Positions 1-14,042 of a stretch of 64,000 nt of DNA are shown here, one piece after another (the stretch's first letter is position 1; the number at the start of each line of letters is the position of its first letter). The notes beneath the pieces were generated by a model. It did not search any database, had not been told where the DNA came from, and was given only the letters and a program-made list of their open reading frames with translations. This DNA comes from Davidsoniella eucalypti (lineage: Eukaryota > Ascomycota > Sordariomycetes > Microascales > Ceratocystidaceae), in assembly GCA_004009845.1 (NCBI GenBank), contig RMBW01000042.1, positions 310,001-374,000 on the forward strand. Reading direction: 5' to 3'. Both the position numbers and the translations under genes were made by a program.

Positions 1-936
1 CGGCCAAAATATCGCAACAGAGGTGCTGAATCCGTCGTAATCGACACCACCTAAGCGTTTGCTATCCACTCCAGCATTGTCCAGGCCGTCTATTCTTTCT
101 TCGCAGATGACGTGTAGAGTTTTGCGTTTCAGTTCCATTTACCGGCTCGGTCATCCATTGTCTAGAAGGCTACTAGCACCTGGAACTCACCACCTGGAAC
201 TACTGCCTGGACAGCTAGCCCTCGGCTGCTGCCAAAGCAGAGCAGCAGTATTCATCTCTAACAGACAGGACCACTAGTTGGTTATCGGCCTGTAAGTAGG
301 CTTTGGGTGCTGTCAATGCTGCACTCGTATTGGAACCTGCAAGAAGACACGGTACAGGGTCTATATCGCCTCCTCTGGAAGGAGAATGAGACTTCATACA
401 ACGCAGCATACGTCGGCCAGTCATTGGCACATCGGCTTATGCCTGTCTTCACTGTGACCGTCTCAGATTTCCCAAATCAAGATGGCTCAGCGTCTACCTG
501 CTCCTTGTGGGGGTTCTCCGTCTTTCTAGCCGTGGATGATCGTACGTGCTTTGCCATGGTCTCGCCCCGGCATCCCTCGGGAGATCATCTTCTCCATCTG
601 GGCCTACGTGCTGATACCCGTCAATCTCGCTCTTTTTCTTTTTCGCCACGTCAAACCCTTATCTTCTCTTCAGGGTATCCGCACCAAGAATGTACGTGAT
701 GTGGATTTCACAGAAATGGAGTGGCAAGGCCAGCGCCGTATGGACAACGCAGCAAATGGCCTGAAGGAACCTGGAACTCGCATTGTGTATAGTCGAGGCA
801 GCAACTAAGCACCCAAATCCCCAAGTGCTAGTTCAAAAGAGGCTATCGCTGGGCCAACTGAATTCTTGTCGAGGGCGATGCCATCCCTTGGACAAAGCCT
901 ATGCTGGGTAGCATATCAATATACAACCTATACTCA

Positions 937-1203
937 TCAGCCAGAGACACGAAAAAGAGCAATTATCCTGCCGTCCATTCTCTTCAGCGATCGTCGGAAC
1001 GGTTCAGCCAGAGAGACACTGGCAAGCCAAGAAAGAGGTCTCCCGGATAGCCATCCGACAGTCCGATCTAAACCACGGCCCATCCAGCCCAGCCAAGTCT
1101 TGGCCGCCGAGAACGAGGAAAGGCTGACACAAATGCCATGCCACGTAGCACTCGAGATGGCCAATAGAGTGCCAGTCGCTGCTACCAGACCAAGACTATC
1201 CAT
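937..1203 (-). pseudogene. Possible relic of a fungal STAND/NACHT-type N-terminal segment
   Basis: The frame beginning at the ATG at 1203 reads MDSLGLVAATGTLLAISSAT, which resembles the short hydrophobic N-terminal segment that precedes NACHT, ankyrin or other STAND-type regions in many filamentous-fungus proteins (the MDxLSLVAAxGxL pattern). It runs only about 88 codons to a stop, through a stretch resembling a poorly conserved helical region (GMGRGLDRTVGWLSG-like), and I found no NACHT or ankyrin sequence downstream in any frame. The resemblance rests on one short motif, so it may be chance. No introns or promoter were evident. Confidence 0.2.
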
Positions 1204-2311
1204 CGGCCCAAAGCCCGTTCGACGATTCAAACAGCTGAAGGCCCGCCGTCCAAGGCAATATCCGAGATCCTGCTTTCCCCAGCGTTGCACCCGTCACGAT
1301 CAAACACAGAGAGGGAAGGAAGCCCGGTAAACATGTACAGGCGATATATAACGTTGTGCGCATTTGAATATGGGCTAGGGTTGGTAGCGAAATCTCTAGT
1401 CGCAGGCTATATATTGCTGGCCACACGTATGTTGCTGTGATTATGCTGCCTTTTAAACACAATTGCTCGGTTATGAGAGAGCACGGACCTTGATTTCTTA
1501 TTGGGAAAAAGAATGGTAGCCGTGGAACATGCCGCTGTGCACATACAATAGAAGCTGCGGCTAGGCCACGGTCGTATAAGTGCCTGCGTACAAGTGCCTG
1601 TATAAGTGCCTACATTTACTGGCATACATAGCATCAACACCGTGTCTTAACCGGCTACAGGGACGCCTGTCACTGTACCAATGTGCTATAACATAATATA
1701 CATAATATATTGGCATGCTCGATCTGGCTTCTGGTCCTGGCTCTTCCCGGAAGACGAATACTTCTACTGTTGGACATATGCTCAAAATAGTATGGATAAG
1801 CTGGCTGCAAGGCATGGTATCTTTGTGTCGACAGGTCTCTGTCTGGTAGCGAGAATCTTTCACACCGTCATTATATTGCCAGGCAAGGCTGTACGCTGAA
1901 TATGAGGTGATCGGTGCCAGACGAGCACGGCCCTTGATTTGCTGACAAGAGAACATGAGAATGATTAGACGAACAATAGAATTGATGCAAGTATGGCCAT
2001 GGCGGAGGGTCCGTCCAATCTTGCCACGGCTGTGCGAAATAAACAGCTTGTAATAAACAGCCTGGGGCGCAAGGATGGCCAAACAGCCTGTAATACAACT
2101 CGTATATAGCATCTGAATACAGACGTGAGAACAAGCAACAAACAAGACCCTAAGAGGCCGTTGCAAGCCAGTATAGTATAGATGCTTTGTAATCTGTCTT
2201 GTGGAGGTGTTTAATACAAAGTTTGGTACCAAAGAAAGAAAAGAAGCTTGGAACCAATGTTACCGTGACAAGGGTGCCAACTACTAACTACTAGCCTAGA
2301 TGACGGATGGG

Positions 2312-2349
2312 TTTATTTTTTATTTTTTTATTTTTTATTTTATTTTATT
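2312..2349. repeat. T/A low-complexity tract
   Basis: Runs of five to seven T separated by single A, 38 bases long, in otherwise mixed sequence. Confidence 0.9.
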
Positions 2350-5274
2350 CCAATTTTACCCAGGCGGCACTCACTGGAGCTCGATAATCAGGATTCTTGC
2401 CCGTGTGATCCGTCATTGTCTGGATGAAACAACCGCTGGAAACATATAGCCAAGATCACTAAATATGTCGAGCTTCAGTTTGTATCGTGAGTCGATATCT
2501 AGCCTCCTTGTAGGCTGCCAGGCCCCCCTAGTTTCTGAGGAGCTAACCCTAGCCTAAATTATAGCAGCCATATACAATAACGAAGTACAGCAAAGACGAT
2601 TGGGCATATCCTGCGTGAGCTAAGTCGAGTCTTGACGGCTCAAGGTATTGCTGGAATGAAGCAGCCCCTGCCCGGTGAGTTTTATATCAAGGTTCCAAAA
2701 GAAAGTAAGAAATCTCACAACGCCACGGATAGGCTTTTCTCAACCTCTACAAGAGATACAGGCACCCGATCAAGCAAGACGCATCTCTGAAACCACATGT
2801 ACGATGTAATCATGGAAACAAGAGAATCAAAGAGAACACGGAAAACTGCCCAGCCTGCGCATTCCAGGCCAGCCCAGCAAGATAAAGAAATACATGTATA
2901 AACCAAGTTGGTGCCTGCAAGCCACGCTCTGTCTTTGCATGACAAAAAGACATCACACCGGGAACTGCTACTGATTTCAGAAAGACTGCATTGCTGGTTT
3001 CTTATTTTCGAACAAGATAGAAACACGGAGTAAGAACAACCAGTTTGTTTACCATTGCTTCCATAGAATCAGTTATATGGCCAGGCTGTCGATCCCGTTT
3101 CGTGCTGCGCTACAGAGGAGGCCGGACATGCAAGTCAGCCGAGCCCATGGCGCTTTAGACGCTGCTGCCACCGAGCGATGTGATAGCACAAATCACAATT
3201 CATGTTGGCCAAATCACGCCATACGTGTAGACGGGAAGGCCAAATTGCAGGACACGAAACGACATCCAAGACGGGCCACCTGCATATCAGCGGCGTTCTC
3301 TGCAGAGCGAGAAAAGAAAAAAAGAAAAGAAAAGATGGCCATGTAATGCCCACGGAGCCGGCTGATACGCTTTCTTTTGCGTAATGATGTAATCGAGTGC
3401 ATATGTAAGACTGCTTCGTCGATTTCGCTCACCAGCGGACAACCGATGCACGAGCAGCTAGCACCATATATTGCATACACCAGTGTCTAGAAGCAATACA
3501 AGATAAAAGGAGACCAGGCCAAAAAGGCCTCACCAATACCCTCAACACCGTCCTGTGGGTGAGATTCCAACGCCTGATTCTCTTTTCCCGAGCATAGCAC
3601 TATGTTTTACCTTGCCCATGAAACTTCTTAAAGTGGCCGGCTTTTTTATATATATTTTTTTACATCTCACACCAACATGCCTTCCTTTTTGTCGTTGCAG
3701 TTATTTGCCTCAAACATTCATACTCGCTATTTCTTTTTTTTCTTCTTGCTCTCGTACGTTGTATCTTTTCTTACCCAAGACGTTGTTGCAGCCTCTTTGG
3801 CAAAGTGGCTGAATATTGCCGATGAACGCCTATAGAGAAGAAAACAAAAGAGTGAGCATAAGATACAGAGGAGCCAGCCGTAGACAAGAGAATGGTGAAG
3901 CTCCGGCTGACGACAAAACCATACTCATAGGAATGGGCCCAGTAACATTAGTCAGAGATATCTCAGTCATATCGATGAGTAGATGATCGGGAATAGCTTA
4001 CGGCCGTGACAAAGTCTCTTTTATCTATTTATTGACTAGTATAACGTCCAGATCTGAATCATAGAATACCAACTAGTGCTAGCCGTGATCTTGCGTGTTG
4101 GACTACCGTGGGAAAGCAAATACCATATCGTTGCGTGGTAGCCTGAAGACCTACGTTTACCTGTATAGCTGAAATGCCGCCAGAAGCTGATGTATCACAT
4201 TTCAATGTCGCAAGCTCATCTTGTTGTAACCCGGTCCAGATGTTTAGCGTGGATATGTCTGCTTTAACGGAAGAGATAAGAAGGCCCAAGCAAAATAATC
4301 CAAAGGTACTATGTGGAATTCAGACATGTATAGCTTGGCCTATAATTAGAGAACCAAGCTGTTATTTTCCATGTCTCCCGGCTAGCAAACACCAATATGA
4401 TAGTTAGCCTATATCTAATTACTGGCATAGCGGGAAGCTTAGTTGTCATGATCAGCACAGGGACAAAGATATTACAGACAACCCGCTTCTGCGAGAAAGA
4501 TGGCACTACAGTACCTTGCCAAGCAGAGACGACCAAGTGGTTGTTCAACTGGAGGCCTAACGCGCTTCGTTTGTTTAGTTACAGGGCAAATGTCTGCATA
4601 TTATTTGGCCTTTTAGGTCTATAAGACAAAGGGATGCTGTAAAATAGCACTTGTTTCTGGGTTTAAAAGTAAGTCATCAACACTTAATCAAGCTCTCGGT
4701 ACTAAGATTCAGAAGGAATAGGAGCACTGTTCAGCTTGCCGTTAGCTGCCCATTCAGATCCAAATCCAGTTCTAATACAAAGTCCGGTTCCCTATATGCT
4801 TGTCTAGAATCCGATGGGTTCACACTATCCTAGAAAGAGACTCCTTGGCTCTACTAACCTTCATACCTACGAGATTTCGGCCATGAATACTAAAAGAAAG
4901 ACCGGAACATTTTGGGTCTTGGTAAAAAATGTATAGGATATTAGAGAGAACCATGAAAATGATGACAGGGAAAGAAACAAAAAAGAGTGAGGAGGTTGAA
5001 AAAAAAGAAAACATGTATTTAAAAAGAGACTAAGAGTGGACTACTACCAAATTGACCAATTGAAACTCTAAAAGCCAGTGTTGTATTACTTGGTCGTCCT
5101 TTTTTTTTCTTCGTTTCTTTTAGCGTTGTGCGCTCTTGCTGTCATTTTTTGAACCAGCCGCTTTTTTTTTTACCAAAGTCTTTTTTAAGTGTATAGTATG
5201 TAAGTAGCCCGTGAAGAATAGTCATAATACAGTCAACTAACTATCGTGAGTTTGGTTTAGCTTACCGACCACTG

Positions 5275-5290
5275 AAAAAAAAAAAAAAAA
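5275..5290. repeat. A16 homopolymer
   Basis: Uninterrupted run of 16 A; no gene is close enough to treat it as a transcript feature. Confidence 0.9.
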
Positions 5291-5451
5291 GAAAACAACT
5301 AGGCTGTCATAAGAAAACTGAAAATAAATCCAATATGACGGGCTTCGTAAGGAACTTCATCCTGAAGAAGCTGTCTGTTACAGAAAATATGATAGAACTA
5401 CAACAAGTCTATATTATGTAGCCAAGACGATCTAGTCTAATTCTCCTCTCC

Positions 5452-5461
5452 GGGGGGGGGG
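5452..5461. repeat. G10 homopolymer
   Basis: Ten consecutive G in AT-rich surroundings. Runs of this kind are prone to sequencing or assembly length error. Confidence 0.85.
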
Positions 5462-8400
5462 TTACTACTATAGTAATCATAACAGCCTTTTGTCTGGTTC
5501 TAATACGTACTAGTGAATCAAACAACCCGAAATTAAGAAAAAACTGTGGTGTCATGTGTATATCCTATCTTAAAGAAGAACTAGGTGACTCTTTTCTTTC
5601 TGGTACACTAAAAAAAAATACAGTAGAGTACATTGTTTACATCGGCTGCCTTTATTTGCCGGCATTGTTACCAACCTACTGATTTCTAGATTCTCTTCTT
5701 TCATAATAAAGAAAAGTCTTTGGTGCCAAAGTTCTTTATTGCTTGTCCCTTGGGGTGACAACTGTCGACTTTCAGCTTCACTTGTCCCTTAAACCAGTAC
5801 GGACCCGAGTCAACTATATCGGCTAGTAGAACAATATCTCTGAGGTGATAATAGCAAAATAAAGGCCTTGACCGTTAGAATATTGATTTCTTCCCAACAA
5901 GCCTAGTTGGTTGTGGTTCAATAACAATCGACATACAAAGAAATAGCGAGAAGGGATGACAGTTCCGCATAGAAACTCTATACCACTTTATCGTATATCC
6001 GGGCTGTCCATCTTGCTTGCTTTGATGCCTTTCGGGCTCCGACATATCCGGTGTACATTGTATAGAGCGGGCAGGAGGGAAACAGGGCAGTATCCAGGGA
6101 ATGTTAGCTGCTGTTTAACCTACCAGAGAATGGCACTTTGTAGATGACGCCCGTGCTTGGGATCACCGCTCTTGTTTAGTTGTCGTGAACATATGTAGCT
6201 GCGATCTTGTACGCTACTAGATTAAGTAAGCCAAGGTCTCGGCGGGACGGGTTTCGTGAGTACTTCTCAGCATGTTTTTTTTGGTGAAGTGACAGCTCAT
6301 GATATGAACTAGAGAGTCAACGATTCATCAATTGATGTTTCATAAATACATGATGGCGTTATTGCATTGTACTTTCAACTGTACTACTTGTCTACTAATG
6401 TATGGACGGATATTAGTACTAACCCAATTTTATTACCATAAAGGTCATATATGTAGTTAGGGTTTACCGTATTATTCAATATTGACCCTAACATTTGGCT
6501 ATGTTCTAAAAGTACACATGCAACTCGACTTGTTTTTCCCTTGCTTGTCTCATCTTTTGCCTCTAATAACGTAAGCACTGAAATTATTGATTTCCAAGGG
6601 CAAGATGCGAGCCGGATACTCTTTCCAGAATCGCTCCGTTTAGGTATTCATAAAGGTATATAACTCGGTATTGAAGAACCAAGGCCTTTCGTCTTCATAT
6701 GATAGTAGTCGGCTACTTAGACAAGTAGTCAAATAGTGATTAGTTACACTGGTACCACCAGTACTTGACGTAACAGGGGGGGAGGAAGATCACCAATGGT
6801 TCTTTCACGCATATCAATGTCTCACCTGAATAATAGTGCTTGATTCTGCCTAAGCCATTATTCCTGTTCCCTGTAGCTCTTAGTAGCCTAGGCATGTCTT
6901 TTAAAGTGTAATTATGTAGAATAGAGTGCTACTCTGCTTTGGCAGTCTGCAAGTGATCTCCAGCTGGCCCTGGTCTAGAATAGTAGCGTTTAGTGATAAG
7001 ACCATGATGAATGTCAATATATAGATATAGATCAAGATGACCTGCATGTGAAGCGGATAGTCATCACTGACCAGAGGAAGATTTAATTGTTGGCAGATTC
7101 AAGGCTCACCCAACCACTGACTATAAATTTATTTGATAGTGATGTCTAGTGAGAAGAGGGGGTTGGGACATACATATGTGGAAATACAGCAAAGATTTTA
7201 GCTAGATATTGTAATGTACATGATGGAGACTAACATGAGTCCAGTAGAATGGGCGAGGTTGGCAAAAATACCTCTGCCATTTATTTTTTTGTGAGCCCAG
7301 ATTCAGAGTGAAATAGAATGGATAATCAGTCCTGGACTGCGAAATCCTTGACATTAGCTGCAGAAGTACTGCAGGAAAGCCTGCCATAAACCATGTTTTC
7401 GTTTTGCTAGGCGGATAATCTATACTTAATCAATGATATAACTTGGGCCACAGTGCGCCACAACTTTGGCTGTATAATTCAGAGCCGCTGGCTATATTTA
7501 GCCACATCGAAGGTGCTGTGATCGTACTACGAAGCAACTTGACTTGCACTATAACTGGCTACATTTACTATCTATGTACTGTAGAATTGGAAATACGTGA
7601 GGGGGAAAAAAGTATAATTAATTTTATAGCTTATAAGTGGTTTTTGCAGCTGGTGCAAGGCTACCAACGTATGGTCTGGCGGGTAAACCACCTGCATAGT
7701 GCATTGCATGTAAGCCAAGAAGCCAAAAGCGGAAGAGAATAACAGACAAAACAGCCAGTACGTCGAGCAAGACTGGGTACAGGGGATGGGCTCGCTGATA
7801 TGAAATCGACAAAGCCGTTCATGTCCATATCCATACAACGAGGCGTCCGTGAATGCTGCGGTACCCTTGAGCACCAAAACAACATTGTGCGTTATGTGAT
7901 ACGTCATAAACGCACCTAGATCTTATGCAGCCCATGGCCATCTCTGCCTGAGATATGCATGGTAGGCACATGATATGTTGGTGGTAGTAGGCCGCGATAG
8001 TCACCTTGGCTGCTTATAGTGTGGATGACCGTGCTTTAGCGCTGCATGATACCACGCATAAGCCTCCAGACTAAGTCGGAGCAAATCAAGAAGGCAACTT
8101 GAGGGAATTACATCACGCAGTGGTTGCTAGTACATGGTCAAACGGGTTAGCTGGCCGAGATGGGGCTACGGAACATCGGATACAACTTGCGTCTAGGAAG
8201 ACTTTGGGTTTCGTTCCGGAGGGTTCGAAACCGGCCCTTAGCGGCAATATAGTCGATGGGCTGGTGTCTCCCCCCCCTTTTTCTGTTGTTTCTAACTTGG
8301 TTGTATAACATCTCATGTCCAAAGTCCGCCGAGCCTACGATCCGACGATAGTTCCAATACCCTGGCATCTTTGACTACTACGAGCCGAACCCCGCACTTT

Positions 8401-10318
8401 CTCCTATGCCTAGGCTTATTCTTTTTTTTCCGTTCTTAGACTGAAGTTTCTCAGGTATACGGTACGGCTTGGGTGTATCAATATAGAAAAGAAAAGGATT
8501 TGTTTTCTTTTTAAAAAAGCCCTCAATGATTAAGGATAATCAAGGGAAGCAATACAGCAAAGACATGCAAAGCACACCTAGGATAACCAACTAGTGCTCA
8601 CCGGGAACCACACGCTGGTGGTAATTTAGCGGCTTGCGTTGGATACAATGGGTAGGAATACCACACGATGGCTGCAGGTACGAGCAGCCCTTTGATGCAT
8701 CTCCTTTTGTGATATCCTTCTTCGTGCTCGATAGTTGACAGAGTCCATCAGCGGTCACTCGTCATATGGAGGATCTGTCCCTTTCTCCTAGAGGGCACGA
8801 ATGTACTGAGATGGCCGTCGTGTCTTCATAGCCATATGTACCGTATCTGTCTTTAGACACACAGAAGCCCCCCTTGGACCGTGAGACTACCTCCGGTACT
8901 TGATGTTTCTCGATTCATGTAGATTCCCATAAAAATGACGCTGGCTTTTCAGCTTCATTCTATACTTTCTGCCGAAGACGATCATGTCACTGTACCGTCC
9001 AGAGACACATTGGCCGGCGATATATACATATGTATGTGCTACAGTGACCCATATATTGCTTGCCGTACCGCCCCTAGTGCTAGAAACAAATGCATTGGCC
9101 ACTCTTCGAGCACAGACTTGAGGGCAGCTGTCAGTCGAGTTCGCTATGCCATTTGGTAGTGCGGCAAGGAGAGGCATGTCAAAGAGCAGACAGTAACACC
9201 GTCAGGGTAGAGCCCGAAGCATTACTCCAAACAGGAAGACCACGACGTTTATGGGCTTTGCTGGATTTGATACGGGGGGGGCTACAGTGCCCTTCGAGAG
9301 CAGTCAGAGACTAGGTCTGGCGCTGAGATATGCGGGAAGAGCTGTACAGCCCCGACCGACCAACCTGCTCGAGTCCCATGTCTCGCCTTCGTACGTTTGA
9401 CCGGACTCTGGATCTGCTTTTGCATCCAAGCACCTGTGAATGAACCTTCTGAATCTTGGCCCGAGATCTGTGCCGTGTTTGACGAATGCGCATCTCGTTA
9501 AAACTGCTGGGCTGTATAATCACAATCACGCAGAACAGTCTATCGGGTATTGTTTTTCGTCGGCCAAGTATTTGGTTACCGGATTTATGCCGGGTATAAC
9601 AAGACTCCAAGACAAGACAAGCTTCTGCATTTTATTTATTTATTTATTTTGGAAAAAAGGGAACCGCTAGCAACTTGGTAAGCTCTGAAGTGCGGCTAGC
9701 TGGCTTAGGGGTTCGTAGGTGCACTAAATTCACCAAGGAACCACGGTTCTACAACCGATAAATCTGCAGCAGTTCGCTGGGACTCTGGTATCGTCACTAA
9801 CTATCTGTAGTTGTGTTTTGGTAGCTGATAGAAAGGAACAAGATACATGTAATATGGCCACTATGCAGACAGACCATAGCCAGCAGGACCCGTCAGCTTC
9901 AGCTAGCCAGTTGGACATGGCATCGTACGTTACTGCTGTCTGCACACTCCAAAAGCCCCCAAGACAGCGCAAACTGCGGGTTTTGTCTGCTCTGTCTAAG
10001 CCTCTGTTTTGAAAATCCAAATGTATCTCTGTCTCAGGCCGCCTCCCTCGTGCCAGGGAGATGGGCCGGATGGAAATCGTATGTTGGAGCAAAACAATGT
10101 CCGTATAGCTAGATACATTGGGTTGTTCCTGCGTCCTTCGTGCACTTGTCATCGAACATTCAGTGTATCTATCTGTCCCTGGAATACTAGTGCCATTGTG
10201 TCTTCTTGTCAGCCGATATGAAGCTGTAGCTCGACGATTTAGCATGAGATGTCGTTCAACACATTGAACAAGGCCTATTCGGTACTAGCATGACTTTGGA
10301 GAAATATATACTTATAAG

Positions 10319-10341
10319 TATATATATATATATATATATAT
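10319..10341. repeat. TA dinucleotide microsatellite
   Basis: About eleven TA repeats, just 3' of a shorter TATATA block with an intervening CTTATAAG, so the whole 10303-10341 region is self-complementary. Confidence 0.9.
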
Positions 10342-11264
10342 TGCGCTAGCCTCAGTCACAAACCGACCATAGCTGTCAGAGTAGCCAGAAGGCGGCACTT
10401 TTGGGGCTTCAGCACGTTGCTGCAATTTCCCCCGTCTTTCCACGGTGGCCAACCGAGCACTTCCACTGGCAAAGCTAGGACGTCCTAGGCGTTTTATTTT
10501 AATCTCCTGGGTCCGTCCACACTTTGCCTGCACGAAGTACTTTCGCAGGCTTCGACATGGCGTTTACATAACAGGTTCTACAACAGAGGCATATCATACA
10601 ATGCTCGAGCAACAAGAAATGCTGATGTGCTCACATGTTCTTGGGCGGACCAGACGGAGAACTTTCTGTGGCGACTAAAGCTCTCTCCGTTGCTTTCTCT
10701 AAGATGGGTATCTCTACAAATAGTCGACTAATCTAAGCCACTGGGCGTCTGGAATAAGACCTTGGGAAGCATGTCTTGCAGGTAGGATAATGCAAGTTTC
10801 TGTATATAATAGTATACAGCCTTATCATCTTGTGGCTCGACTCTGATACACAAGCCATGCTATACAAGTGGCATGTTCTTCTTGCTAACTCTCAACCTGG
10901 TGCTGTCTGTGTAGGGTTTTATTTGCAAATGCATACCAACCCATGCCGCATTCATGTACAACTTATGTGTGTGATACATGTCCTGTTCTTCCTCCAGGCC
11001 TTTGTTGCTCGCAAGCAGCGGGGTTTGAGCTGCGTATTACTGATTCTATCTGAAAGCCTGCATTCTTGATTCTCGGGGTCTTACTAGGCGTTGTTTTGCC
11101 TGTGATAGCGCTGTACGCCGGAGGATTCATGGCTGCTTCTAGGATTGCTCAACATCCCCGAGTCTTGATTATGACGGAAAAAGTGGACGGCCAAGAAAGG
11201 CTCTACTCCTCCAACTACATGTGATTCGGCCATTCCGACCTACGATATGCGTTTATGGTGTTTC

Positions 11265-11280
11265 TTTTTTTTTTTTTTTT
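11265..11280. repeat. T16 homopolymer
   Basis: Sixteen consecutive T, bounded by TTTC upstream and GCC downstream. Confidence 0.9.
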
Positions 11281-14026
11281 GCCTTTCCCTAACTGCAGGT
11301 TTCTTTTTGCCATGTTTCTCATTACTTCCTCCAAGTTCTATCGGATTTATAGATACTTGATTTAGCAGGGCTGGGTGCTGATCCAACCCGTACTAAGCAA
11401 TAGCTGATATAAAATGCCACTACATGTACGTATGTGGCACTGTCCATTGTAGCGATACCTGTGGTTCATATTTCTTTTCAAGGTCTGTGGCAGAGAGAGA
11501 GAGAGAAAAATAGGTCAATATGCTATTTACTATGTACTACGATAACGCCAACCACCTGTCCGGGTTTATGAAAAATAAAGAGCCATCTATCTACACAGAC
11601 CAAGGGTTTCCCACATCCTTGTCCATATTCATATTGCTTTACTGCAGTTTCGCCACCCATATTGATCAACCGAAACCAGAATACTTTGTATCCTGTGATT
11701 ATCATATAACAAGTAATTGTTAGCCAAACATGCTACCGACCAAGTGACAGACAGCCATACTCTTTACGGATCTATGAACACAAGTAGCACCGGTTGGTCC
11801 CTTGCAATTGCCTCGACATCACTAGGTAGCCGGCCTGCATGTAGTAAGTTTTCAGTCAGCGGAACATGAAACGCACCAAGGCTGAGACGCATACTCAGCA
11901 GCGGCCGGATACATGCGTATTTACGGGCAGTGGCTCAACTATCCAAGGCAAGCATGATCTCAGTGTGGTGTGTACTGATACAGACATACATACATCTGTA
12001 CTTGTACTATATTGACTCGGATACACTCTCTGAATACAGCACCCATGTGTACCAGCCTTCCACAAGTCCGGATCGCTTGCCACAATAGTGCTTCCTTTTC
12101 TAGCGCTGCATTGCAATTATCTGTCATTCATTAGCAAAGCCTGGCGGCTTTTTGTTGTTGTCTCATGCACCAGTGAGAGTTAGTGATGGAATTTTATAGA
12201 GCCGAGCATCCGACGATTTGGAACCAAAACTCACTAAACAATGGTACAGCGAGACGAAGCACTATACATGGCATTGTTTGCCCGAGCTTCCCAGCTGAGT
12301 CTTGAACCATGGGCTCTGATGTTCGGACTTCAAGGGCGTGCCATGTTGGTTGGTTAGTTGCCTGTATATGCTTTCAATAGCTGTATATATTTAGTATGAC
12401 CAACTCAGCCGACTCTTGAAACGTGGTCAGCCGGCACGTTTTTGATCGCTGGTATAATTGGCAATCGAGTTTTCGATATGGCGCCAAAAATATGTCGCCA
12501 TGTACCATGTTAAACAAAAGTAACCGAAGGGTCTTTTTTAGAGCACGCCACTATTTTTTGCATTACTATTTCTAATACACCATTGGCAAGCCTTTTAAGA
12601 GAAAAATAGCCGAATTAAACGACATAAGAACATGTACTCTAACAAAAGTAACCACTTTATGTGACTGCAGAATCTTCAATATGTGCTGTGGCTGCGCTAT
12701 CCCTTGTGGACCGACTAGCTACACTCCATCAACATCTCCCTTTCTTGACTTGTCTTTGTTTGTGTATCTCTATTTCTGTATTTATTCCTGATCTCCTCTG
12801 ATACCATGTTCCTTGTCGATATTTCTGCTCTAGATATAACATAAAATATAAAATATAAAATAGCACTTCAGGGTATTGTACCTTGGTAATATATGTACTT
12901 GACTTTGACTATATGTGGTTATCGAAATAACATCCCTTTAGTCATCATCCAATATCCATACCGATTTATGGGTATTTTAACACAACTCAATCAAAAAACA
13001 ATATCGTATATAAACTTGGTCCACCACCACCGTATGGCAATTCGTGGTTAACCCAAAAACAAGAGTCCTGCTAGTATGATTTGTGATAGGCCATAGTAGG
13101 TTCCAAGCCCGATAGTCTAGGTACAACAATATATCCAAAAAGAAAACAATCTCACCACAATTCAGACTGGCATTCTTACGCTCTCAGACTTATTACAAGA
13201 AACTGCGGCATCTATACTCGCGATAGGCCGTTCCAAGTTTCGTGATATTATTGCGATGCTTGATACACTTTCCGATGTTTGACACATCACTCGTAGCAAG
13301 ACATACAAATTGAAGTTTAGCTTCGGCATTGTTGGCTATGCCAGTGACTTCGTAGCCCCGAAGAGTCAGTCGGTGTAGCATAGCTATGCTAGGAGGATGT
13401 GTCGCTCATCTGATGAGGAACTCGTTCTCCCGCTGTAGCATTACTCGCCGTCGTAGCCAGGGATATCTTCAAGATCAATCAATATACATACATCTTTCTT
13501 AAATTTTGTACATGGTAACAAGCGGAGTGCAGCTGATCATGTAATGTAGCCTTCCTTGATAGGACGACCTAGATTCTTGCTACCAATAGGACACTAGTAG
13601 CTAATTAGCGGTAATATATTGCTAGAGACTAGGGACTGGTATTTGCTGGATCTTGGGAATGGATATGATGATTGAGAGGTGAACCTAGGGTCAGAAGATC
13701 TGCCCTAGGGACATAGCGATATGCAAGCTACCACTATCAGGGTTTGGAGCTGTTAAGCTGCTCAAAGTAAATTGTACCAGCCCTACTTATATTATCACTT
13801 CCATATGTGTACAGTCACTACTGTAGAGGTTGGGTAGACCTCGCGATTTCAACCAATCAACCCGCTATAATGAGCATATCTTGTCAGTCATGAGAAGCTA
13901 CAGGCCAAGTTCAGGCGGCTTCTAACCACCAAAGTGGCTTGAAAAACGCCACCTACTCGGCTAGCCCAGAAAGAACCCTCCAGCCATGTTCTTACTAGAG
14001 GTTGTTCTTCTAGGTCTTCGTTCCCT

Positions 14027-14042
14027 CCCCCCCCCCCCCCCC
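14027..14042. repeat. C16 homopolymer
   Basis: Sixteen consecutive C preceded by TTCCCT. Long C runs are uncommon in fungal DNA and often have uncertain length in assemblies. Confidence 0.9.

Larger units (their letters stand above)
1..8092. other. Gene-free stretch, first part of a 23-kb desert
   Basis: No open frame here has recognisable domain content, intron-linked exons or conserved motifs; the short frames look like chance. The first 1.3 kb is richer in G+C than the rest and holds one weak relic (937-1203) and a frame around 560-780 with a hydrophobic stretch (IWAYVLIPVNLALFLF) that I could not assign. Low-complexity tracts include a T/A run at 2312-2349, A16 at 5275-5290 and G10 at 5452-5461. 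A small palindrome AGGCC-AAAAA-GGCCT lies near 3517-3531. From about 4.0 to 7.6 kb the sequence is AT-rich with dense stops in all frames. Confidence 0.6.

Noticed and set aside
1561..2232. 223-codon frame on the minus strand
   Set aside because: Residue composition is erratic, with many Cys, Tyr and His and no motif; it looks like chance read-through.
8220..8245. GGGTTCGAAACC, B-box-like
   Set aside because: The flanks do not form a T-arm or an acceptor stem, and no A box is placed correctly on either strand.
9730..10245. 171-codon frame on the minus strand
   Set aside because: No domain, signal peptide or intron support; the opposite strand is also open there, as expected for chance in a G+C-richer patch.
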